Position numbers and translations under genes: made by a program. A stretch of 49,453 nucleotides of DNA from positions 1 through 49,453 of the IMG/VR virus record IMGVR_UViG_3300005581_000020; one strand, 5' to 3'. The notes beneath the pieces were generated by a model, which did not search any database, was not told where the DNA came from, and worked only from the letters and a program-made list of their open reading frames with translations. This document shows positions 41,201 to 47,847 of the stretch, piece after piece (the first letter of the stretch is position 1; the number at the start of each line of letters is the position of its first letter). Source of the DNA: a virus.

Positions 41201-41249
41201 AGAACAAACAGTGGGTAGCGACGTCGCTATTACACACACCTACTCGTAA
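38223..41249 (+). CDS. Baseplate wedge-associated protein with Calx-beta-like repeats
   Basis: 1008 aa. N-terminus: ESATSIIEFIELYYDYLNTT, RVIIQYYRTRGSEDSIHTFF and FFDEIVDIFYPREYL, a pattern I know from large proteins next to gp6 in aquatic T4-like phages (place of gp7/gp8/gp10). Residues ~370-560: beta-rich part. Residues ~760-960: two Calx-beta-like domains (LNENEVVRFYALT... and SVIEGGAIPFTVST), each with a TLYW/LYYSV strand, which bind Ca2+ in other proteins. It probably links the baseplate rim to fibres. No T4 name can be given safely. Confidence 0.7.
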   Translation: MLLSIANSRPRNMESIGVAGLYPPSLQESATSIIEFIELYYDYLNTTGLPSNEIANITRDKDIDIVSNKYLTEIQSLIGRNIPNSRVIDKVTLYRVIIQYYRTRGSEDSIHTFFKIFFDEIVDIFYPREYLFDLSGGRGKWSPINIPTRRKTYTNPNKVTLQIKSDYKIGPFPLSDIGPYSVTLKAIKKNIWTYGGGAQSVNLPYVEKTNIADEEEDPIYRWVYRYKDFSIFSTNDTNWPDEAVWEIVSRNIEYSPLPSGFSLLESGSSAMLQNGQSALLENADINAPIETKNIDYSTLTITEDKPVFEDELIVDETKIVDETGTVLIPGNSLIDEKTSPNLFATERIIQSRTELDDLIDIATFGITTEADTQLQVERGAELRVTAIVTEKAGGFTYIVNNTNIEYYHTFEVAAFPEYTFKAGDIVHSLEDVTDLTDNTDFSYSRIYRSSDLDPITWVEIDKNTEVWNYDDNRSFASDLYKLHDGEYWQKYSYRIRSRLPQEDWVNDYLRFIHPAGLKLFSAILYEFISRATWNNLIDYSVKKPQDSYRWLNVYDPPVIGYHTPRHQPGWLSGNNRLLTVILEYLKSSSTEDDYVRLMTYVITIFSQNSNLRDKTVYANYQGWLKYLDPNELICGISDKTIDEASSVWDKTKRNVFSNISSFVNFKIKDQSYYPWFYSELIGLDLVYEDTDLNYFEGLIELVSDELEPNYVGSTLEEKESLIYRHALEKQDGIDDFITENVIDSFVTEGQINPSIVSSLFSNKEVLNENEVVRFYALTKYIPNDTVLYWGVSDSNVSQQYGECVVKNGVAVFKLVPLLNMSTGSPQTFTATIRQGSPTGPILAHSAPVTVNDNTAAPTYSIVSTANSVIEGGAIPFTVSTSNVDDTEALYYSVTLPNDLTPILGGLVIKNGTASFTLIAIPDTLNTEEPESFNVKLYACDSAGLVAATSTDIEILDAYKLWDFSTTSSSTLIGFKVTTAAAIDVSIGWTDGSLEQTVGSDVAITHTYS

Positions 41250-41255
41250 CTACAA

Positions 41256-41263
41256 TATAAATA
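41256..41263 (+). promoter_or_regulatory. T4-type late promoter box
   Basis: TATAAATA, 7 nt before the fibre gene ATG (41271). Confidence 0.8.
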
Positions 41264-41270
41264 ATAGTAT

Positions 41271-43424
41271 ATGTCAGACATAAAATTTTCACAGCTTACG
41301 CAAATAACAGATGCTTCGTCATTAGATCTCGTACCTATAATTGACGTCTCTAATGCGCTTATGTCTGAGAATGGAAGTAATGCTATTATTAGTATAGGCG
41401 ACCTCACATCTTCATTTTTTAATAGTATTGGAAATGGGTCAATAAGTAGCGCAAAGATACAGACGAGTCCAGAATTCTTAGGCAACGTGAAGTTACCAGT
41501 CACCACGACTATTGGGGACGTAAATGCAACTGAGATTGGCTTTTTAACCGGTTTACGTAATAACATACAATATCAGTTAGACAACCCAGTTTATTCTGGC
41601 GGCACATTAACTCTTGGACCAGGAACAACCGCTGGCGCGCCACTTAAAATTGTAGTAGGCGCACTGACATCAACACCAATTGCCGGAAATATTGAGTTTA
41701 ATGGTGCAGACTTGTACTATACAAAAAGTAACCAAGTGCGTCAAACTCTAGCGACTACAACCTATGTAGACGGCGCATTATTAAATATAATAGACGCCGC
41801 GCCTGAAGCTTTAAACACACTTAATGAATTGGCCGCTGCTCTTGGCGACGACGCTAACTATGCGACTACAATAACGAATTCACTTCTAACGAAAGCGCCG
41901 CTTGATTCACCGTCTTTTACTGGTAATGTAACATTTGGTACAGGAGCAACAATAACACTTCCAAATAACAGCATTACGGGTGCTATGATTGCAAGCGGCA
42001 CAATTGTTGATGCAGACATTAGTACAACAGCAGCGATTGCGGGAAGTAAGATAACGCCGGCCTTCGCAACCGGAGACATTTCGACCACAACCGGATCACT
42101 CACTATTGGAAACGCCACCCAGTTTGAGAGTCGTATTGGAACCACTGTTGTCACACCACAAGTACAAATTATTGCATTAGGAAACGATAGCGCGGGAGCT
42201 CTCTTTGGACGCTTTTCAGCTGACGCTGCTGCTTCTCGTCATAGCTTCATAAAATCACGCGCCACAACAAAGGGTGGCCACGCTATAGTACATACTGGTG
42301 ACGACTTAGGTATGATTGTATTTGGCGGGTCAGACGGCGGAAAAATAGTAGAGGCGGCTCGTATACACGCTGAAGTTGATATTGGCGCTACAGTGACTGG
42401 TGGCTCATTTGTTATTGGAAAGCGATATCGAATAGTGTCTCTTGGAAACACTGTTTGGGCTGGAGTTGGCTGGGTCGCTGTCCCACCGGCAACGTCCCCG
42501 GTGGTTGGTGATATTTTTACCGCAATAGCAAATGGAGCCGGTACTACTGGAACTGCGAGTGAAGAGCCAAATGTCAGTGATATGCCTGGTCGTTTGATAT
42601 TTAGCACAACATCAAAGGGCAGCCAAACAGGCACTGAGCGTATGCGCATCACCTCTGCTGGTAATGTTGGTATTGGAACAACAACACCAAGCGTTAAACT
42701 TGACGTTGATGGCGGTGACATCAAGTTTAAAAATGCTGATACCGGATCAAGTATCACTACTGGAGAGTCTAATATACGACTGGGCTATGCTAGAACTGGT
42801 GTCGGACTGTCTAAGTTAGAAATATACAGTTCGGCCGGAACAACCGCGTTAGGAAAAGCTGTAATTGAACGCGCTTCTGGTAATGACGGCGTACTCACCC
42901 TGTCAGATACTGGTACTAGTGATATTATAATTCATAAAAATAATGCCACCGGAAACATAATCCTTAGAACTGGAACGGGAACTCCAACTGATCGTCTAAC
43001 TGTCAATGGCGTTGATGGATCAGTAAGACTGGCTACAAACCCCGCCTTTAGTGCTGTTGGTGGCACACAGGTTGCTACAACTTCCTTTGTAGCTCAAAGT
43101 ATTGCCGCGCCTATTATAGGACCTGTTACGGCTGGACGAGATCTCATCAGTGGCGATGTTGGTAAGTATATCAGATACAATGGAATGTCAGCAGCAACTT
43201 TCACTGTACCATTTGGGCTAACTGGAATTATAGTCGGATCTGTTATTACATTTAGACGCTGTACAGGTGCGGGAGCTATAACATTAAATACTAGTGGTGC
43301 TGGGGGTGGAGAAAGCATTACCATACATGATAATGGTGCATCTTCAGTAGCGGCAGGCAAAACATTTTCAATTAAATGTATCGTCGCCTCTGGTCTTACA
43401 CGAGAATGGGACTTTATTGGTTAA
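41271..43424 (+). CDS. Tail fibre protein, paralogue A
   Basis: 717 aa. N-terminal module MSDIKFSQLTQITDASSLDL with PIIDVSN is shared with the genes at 6150, 43460 and 47848. Then a KLPVTTTIGDVNATEIGFL module, a long repetitive shaft, and RMRITSAGNVGIGTTTPSVK, a motif typical of aquatic phage fibres. The C-terminal ~100 residues (KYIRYNGMSAATFTVPFG, ending REWDFIG) match the tip module of the 43460 product. Likely a trimeric adhesin attached to the baseplate by its N-terminus. Own late promoter. Confidence 0.8.
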   Translation: MSDIKFSQLTQITDASSLDLVPIIDVSNALMSENGSNAIISIGDLTSSFFNSIGNGSISSAKIQTSPEFLGNVKLPVTTTIGDVNATEIGFLTGLRNNIQYQLDNPVYSGGTLTLGPGTTAGAPLKIVVGALTSTPIAGNIEFNGADLYYTKSNQVRQTLATTTYVDGALLNIIDAAPEALNTLNELAAALGDDANYATTITNSLLTKAPLDSPSFTGNVTFGTGATITLPNNSITGAMIASGTIVDADISTTAAIAGSKITPAFATGDISTTTGSLTIGNATQFESRIGTTVVTPQVQIIALGNDSAGALFGRFSADAAASRHSFIKSRATTKGGHAIVHTGDDLGMIVFGGSDGGKIVEAARIHAEVDIGATVTGGSFVIGKRYRIVSLGNTVWAGVGWVAVPPATSPVVGDIFTAIANGAGTTGTASEEPNVSDMPGRLIFSTTSKGSQTGTERMRITSAGNVGIGTTTPSVKLDVDGGDIKFKNADTGSSITTGESNIRLGYARTGVGLSKLEIYSSAGTTALGKAVIERASGNDGVLTLSDTGTSDIIIHKNNATGNIILRTGTGTPTDRLTVNGVDGSVRLATNPAFSAVGGTQVATTSFVAQSIAAPIIGPVTAGRDLISGDVGKYIRYNGMSAATFTVPFGLTGIIVGSVITFRRCTGAGAITLNTSGAGGGESITIHDNGASSVAAGKTFSIKCIVASGLTREWDFIG

Positions 43425-43445
43425 TTTACAGCATCAATATTACAC

Positions 43446-43453
43446 TATAAATA
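43446..43453 (+). promoter_or_regulatory. T4-type late promoter box
   Basis: TATAAATA, 6 nt before the fibre gene ATG (43460). Confidence 0.8.
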
Positions 43454-43459
43454 TAGCAT

Positions 43460-45466
43460 ATGGCCACAGTAAAAATTACAGGATTACCACTAATTGAATC
43501 TGCTAATGTAACCGCAAATGATCTTTTTCATGTTATTGATGTAGACGCCACGAGTGGAACATATCCCACTGGCACAAACAAAAGGGTAACTGCAACAGAT
43601 TTAGCAAATCGCCTTGCTGCACTTAATACCGCTACAATGCCTCCAGTAGTACAAACCGAGTTAGACCTTAAGTTATCGATCGCCGACTTTAATAGCGCTG
43701 GGCTTAAAATAGCGGCTCCGGTTGTTGCCGCTACAGTTGCGCCAATCACTCTATCTACTACTGTTGCTGGTAACAGTATTGACGGAGTAACTCTTGTGGC
43801 TGGCAATCGCCTCTTAGTAAAAAACCAAAGTGTTGCGTCAGAAAATGGTATCTATATCATAAACTCTACCGGTCTCACTGAGGCCAATCGAGCGACTGAC
43901 TTTGACACAGCGGGCGAAATTAATAACGGTTTTGTGCTTGTAAATGGAGGCCTGACTCAGGCAGGCAGTGGTTGGGCAGTAACAAGCACTCTAACCACTG
44001 CACAAAATGCAGTGGGAACAGAATCAATTGTTTTTACTCAATTTGCTGCGGGTCTTTCCGGTCTTTCAAAGGCGTCTGTAGGGTTGGGCAATGTTGACAA
44101 CACGAACGATCTTAGTAAGCCGCTATCGACAGCAACGATCACCGCCTTAGCTGACAAGCAAGGCACTTTAACGGGTTCGGCATCGACGATAGCAACCGTG
44201 AACCTAACTGCTAGTCGAGTATTAATTACGGACACCAGCGGTAAAGTGGCGGTGAGCCCAGTAACAAGCACTGAGTTAGGGCACTTAAGTGGAACCTCAA
44301 GCAACATTTTAACCAGCCTGAGTAACATTTCAACCAGCCTGAGTAACAAGGCGAATAGCGCAAACCCGATCTTTACTGGTACAGTGAACCTTCCAACAGG
44401 AACCGCGACGGCCTCGCCGCTCAAGTTCACGGCTGGCACCGAGCTGTTGGGGACGTCCACATCTGGGTCAGTTGAATTCGACGGCACTAACCTCTATTTT
44501 ACGCCTGCCTCAACCCGCAAGACAATTGCCTTCACCGACTCCGCGCTTGGGGCTGGCGTAGTTGGTAACGCCCAACTAGCATCTGGGCTGACCCTCGGTG
44601 GCACGACGTCGGGCACCTTCAGCGGTCCTTTGACGGGCAATGCGACGACCGCAACGACAGCGGGAAGCACGACTTCTTTTACTGGCAATCTGGCTGGCGA
44701 TGTGACCGGCACGCAGGGCGCGACGGCAATCTCCGCAGCAACGATCACGGGCAAAGCACTGACGGGTTATGTTTCTGGAGCAGGCACAGTTTCCACGAGC
44801 GATACGATTCTAACGGCAATCAACAAACTCAATGGCAATGACGGGCTCAAGGCGCCGCTCGCCAGCCCGGTTTTTACGGGAACCGTCGTGTTGCCGGCAG
44901 GAACCAGCTCGGTGGCTCCGCTCAGGATCCCGACCGCCGTTGCGCTGTTGACGACGCCCGTGGCTGGATCGTTCGAATTCAGTAGCCCCACCCTTTATTT
45001 TACGCCTGTTAGTTCAACCCGCAAGATAATTGCCTTCACCAGCGATATAACAAACTATACTCATCCCACTGGCGATGGCAACCTTCACGTGCCAGCAACC
45101 TCAACCACCAATAATGGTAAGGTATTGACAGCTGGTTCCACCGCTGGCAGTATTAGTTGGGCTACACCAGTAATTTATGATACTATTATACCCAAAACTG
45201 GCAACTTCACGTTAGTACTTGGTGATGCCGGCAGTTATATTAGAATAATTGCCGGCACCAGTAACACCGTTATAACCATACCGACGCATACTTCTGTGCC
45301 ATTCCCAATTGGAACAGACATTAAATTTTATAACCGTGATGCCGGCGGAAATTTATCTTTCAGCAAAGCTGGGGTGACAGTAAATAATGATCAAATAGCG
45401 TTAATTACTGCTGGCGAAGTATTTGCAATTAAGAAGGTAGCTCAGAACGAATGGGATTTTATTTGA
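43460..45466 (+). CDS. Tail fibre protein, paralogue B (mosaic)
   Basis: 668 aa. N-terminal module (NDLFHVIDVDATSGTYPTGT, NKRVTATDLANRLAAL) as in its paralogues. Residues ~80-190: ATVAPITLSTTVAGNSIDGV, LVAGNRLLVKNQ and GIYIINS, a widespread phage fibre domain. Residues ~305-525 hold two copies of a ~60-residue unit (FTGTV.LP.GT...SPL, then LYFTP.S.TRK.IAFT) and a TTAGSTTSF-type linker; the DNA here is strongly GC-rich. C-terminal tip (ITIPTHTSVPFPIGTDIKFY, ending NEWDFI) matches its paralogues. Receptor-binding fibre by inference. Confidence 0.8.
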   Translation: MATVKITGLPLIESANVTANDLFHVIDVDATSGTYPTGTNKRVTATDLANRLAALNTATMPPVVQTELDLKLSIADFNSAGLKIAAPVVAATVAPITLSTTVAGNSIDGVTLVAGNRLLVKNQSVASENGIYIINSTGLTEANRATDFDTAGEINNGFVLVNGGLTQAGSGWAVTSTLTTAQNAVGTESIVFTQFAAGLSGLSKASVGLGNVDNTNDLSKPLSTATITALADKQGTLTGSASTIATVNLTASRVLITDTSGKVAVSPVTSTELGHLSGTSSNILTSLSNISTSLSNKANSANPIFTGTVNLPTGTATASPLKFTAGTELLGTSTSGSVEFDGTNLYFTPASTRKTIAFTDSALGAGVVGNAQLASGLTLGGTTSGTFSGPLTGNATTATTAGSTTSFTGNLAGDVTGTQGATAISAATITGKALTGYVSGAGTVSTSDTILTAINKLNGNDGLKAPLASPVFTGTVVLPAGTSSVAPLRIPTAVALLTTPVAGSFEFSSPTLYFTPVSSTRKIIAFTSDITNYTHPTGDGNLHVPATSTTNNGKVLTAGSTAGSISWATPVIYDTIIPKTGNFTLVLGDAGSYIRIIAGTSNTVITIPTHTSVPFPIGTDIKFYNRDAGGNLSFSKAGVTVNNDQIALITAGEVFAIKKVAQNEWDFI

Positions 45467-45472
45467 TAACGT

Positions 45473-47716
45473 ATGAATCAGAATTTAATAACAAGTAGCC
45501 GGACACGTCGAAAAAAATTAACAACGGGGAATATATTTACTGGTAATGCCTATTATGGTGATATTGATAGCGAGATCGTGGAATCACAGGTGGACTCGCC
45601 GTTTGCGATTGCTAGTGATATGAATGCTGATGGCAATGTTATAGTAGTTGGGCAATCATTTCATTCGTCATCTACAAAAGTTGGGGTTGGAGTTGTACGC
45701 GTATATAGTTGGAGTAGTTCAAGTTGGGTCCAAAAGGGCGGAGATATTATTCCTTCAAATGCAAGTAGTAATGTTGGCGCTAAGGTGCAAATAAGCCATG
45801 ACGGAAATACGGTATTATTTATATACTTAAATTCAACCAGTCCGACACCGGCCGGGGAGATGGCAGCATATAGATTCGCTAACGGCGCTTGGACTGCAAT
45901 TACATTAACTCAGACACCGTCGTCTGGTGTTCGCGATATCGCATTAAGTGGTGATGGAAATACAGCCGTGGCGGCCGCCACATTCAATATAATTGTGCAG
46001 GATTTGGTAAATGATACTATCACAGCAATATCAATGCCTACTACAGTGTCTAGTTTTCTTTCATGTAATATAAATGAAAATGGGACTGTACTAGTAGTCA
46101 CCGCCGCGCCGCTTTCGGGAGGATTTAACACGCTAGTATATAAAAAAATAGCTGGTGAATGGACATACTCATTTGGTTTATCCACTGATACTGGCAATAG
46201 CTACTATTCAGCAATTTCTAATGATGGTTTTACAATCTCTGGCAGTACTTTCACTTCATTGCGGGTGTATAATATTAATACTGGCACAGCAGTACTAAAA
46301 TCATCACAAGAACTTTCAGCCAGGTATGGCGGTATGTGTGATTTTAATGGAGACGCGTCAATGATAATAATTAGCGACGCAGCCTCTAGCCAACAGAATA
46401 ATGGTGGGTGTGTTGTATATAAATGGAACGCAAATAATAATACATGGGAAAAATATGGTAATACTATTACTGATGGACTTTTTAGTACCAGAGGAAATCC
46501 ATCTAAATCGGTTAGCATTAACGCTGCGGGCACTAGAGTATTGATTTCCGGCAGTAATTATTATCAATATGACGGCGGGACGAATAGTAATAATTTCTCA
46601 CCGCAGGTATACCAGTATAATTCAGCCACGGGAATGTGGGATAAGTTGGGCGGCCCTATTTTAGCAGACGCTATGATTGATAAGCCTTGGCTTAGCGCGG
46701 ACATTAATGGTGATGGATCAATTGTTGCGTATGGTTTGTCAAATTTAGTTCATGCTAATAAACTTTCAGTAGACGTTAATACAAAGTTCCCACAATACAG
46801 TAAAGTTTGCATATATGACAAAGCATTAAATACTAAAACGTATATAAATCCGCCGAACAGTCCAAATGATCGATCTGGATTTGGTTGGAAAATTGCATTA
46901 AACGATGCTGGTGATACGTTTATCACGAGTACACAAAGAGATGGTGGAATATATGTGTACAAAAAATCAGGTACGACATGGGCCCGCTTGGGTAATATTA
47001 TACCATCATACATCAATTCAAATAATAGTGTTAGTATAAATGCTGCTGGTGACCGCGTTGCTGTATGTAGAGTCAATACTGTAGATGTGTATGCATACGT
47101 TTCAGGTACAAACACTTGGAATCTATTGGGTAGCACAATCACTGTAACCACAGTTAAAGATGTATCGCTTAACGCGAATGGAGACCGAATTGCAATTGCG
47201 CACTCTGCAAAAATTTCGGTATATTCATATATATCGTCGGCATGGAGTCTATTGGGCACTCAGGCTATATTTAATTCTCCAAGCCCTGGATGGGGACATA
47301 GCGTATCATTTAATGATATAGGTGACACTGTTGCTGTTGGCTGCACTGACGGATCCGCGTCAGTATTCTCGTGGAATGGCACTACGTGGACAAAAATTAG
47401 TAAAGATGAATTTGCTTTTGGAACCAACGTGTCACTTAACGCAGTAGGTGACCGATTATTAATAGGTTACCCAACTCTTGGTGTGGGTGGCGTGGTTGGA
47501 TTATATTGGTGGAATGGTACCGAATGGATAGCAGTATTAAATCGTCGTGATAACTATAATAGTCTCACCGGAGGCTGGGCCGCGGCGGAAGCACACGCGT
47601 TTATAGAGGCTGGTATTAATAATCACGGTAGCGTATGCAAATTAAATAAAGGCGGTAAAAAGCTTTTGGTTGGTAGCCAACGTCGTGGATTGGATTATGG
47701 CACCTCACCACGATAA
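45473..47716 (+). CDS. Beta-propeller virion protein
   Basis: 747 aa. After a basic ~20-residue start, about 14 repeats of ~50 residues follow, each with a strand like VSINAAGDRVAV and a second like VYVYKKSGTTWARLG. The S.N..GD...V pattern resembles integrin-alpha/WD-like blades, so two seven-bladed propellers or one large one are expected. Propellers bind proteins or glycans; between two fibre genes, a host-recognition or fibre-tip role is likely (inference). Starts 6 nt after fibre B. No signal peptide. Confidence 0.7.
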   Translation: MNQNLITSSRTRRKKLTTGNIFTGNAYYGDIDSEIVESQVDSPFAIASDMNADGNVIVVGQSFHSSSTKVGVGVVRVYSWSSSSWVQKGGDIIPSNASSNVGAKVQISHDGNTVLFIYLNSTSPTPAGEMAAYRFANGAWTAITLTQTPSSGVRDIALSGDGNTAVAAATFNIIVQDLVNDTITAISMPTTVSSFLSCNINENGTVLVVTAAPLSGGFNTLVYKKIAGEWTYSFGLSTDTGNSYYSAISNDGFTISGSTFTSLRVYNINTGTAVLKSSQELSARYGGMCDFNGDASMIIISDAASSQQNNGGCVVYKWNANNNTWEKYGNTITDGLFSTRGNPSKSVSINAAGTRVLISGSNYYQYDGGTNSNNFSPQVYQYNSATGMWDKLGGPILADAMIDKPWLSADINGDGSIVAYGLSNLVHANKLSVDVNTKFPQYSKVCIYDKALNTKTYINPPNSPNDRSGFGWKIALNDAGDTFITSTQRDGGIYVYKKSGTTWARLGNIIPSYINSNNSVSINAAGDRVAVCRVNTVDVYAYVSGTNTWNLLGSTITVTTVKDVSLNANGDRIAIAHSAKISVYSYISSAWSLLGTQAIFNSPSPGWGHSVSFNDIGDTVAVGCTDGSASVFSWNGTTWTKISKDEFAFGTNVSLNAVGDRLLIGYPTLGVGGVVGLYWWNGTEWIAVLNRRDNYNSLTGGWAAAEAHAFIEAGINNHGSVCKLNKGGKKLLVGSQRRGLDYGTSPR

Positions 47717-47719
47717 CAT

Positions 47720-47757
47720 TATAAATAGAGTATATGTGGGTCATATACTCTAATTTT
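47720..47757 (+). promoter_or_regulatory. Late promoter box joined to a hairpin
   Basis: TATAAATA (47720-47727), then a perfect 10-bp stem AGAGTATATG (47727-47736) / CATATACTCT (47742-47751) with a 5-nt loop, then AATTTT. The hairpin could end the upstream transcript or cap the 5' end of the fibre mRNA. A nine-codon frame from ATG 47734 has the same box-to-ATG spacing as the other late genes. Confidence 0.65.
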
Positions 47758-47847
47758 AAGTAGATTATCTTAATATAACAGATAAGTAATAGTTCAATAA
47801 GATCTAATATTTTAAATAAAAAACTTTAACAATCAAATATAATAACT

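Noticed and set aside
42239-44991. Minus-strand frames opposite the fibre genes
   Set aside because: They are antisense to well-supported fibre genes, begin at arbitrary points and have Val/Pro-rich translations typical of reverse-strand shadows.
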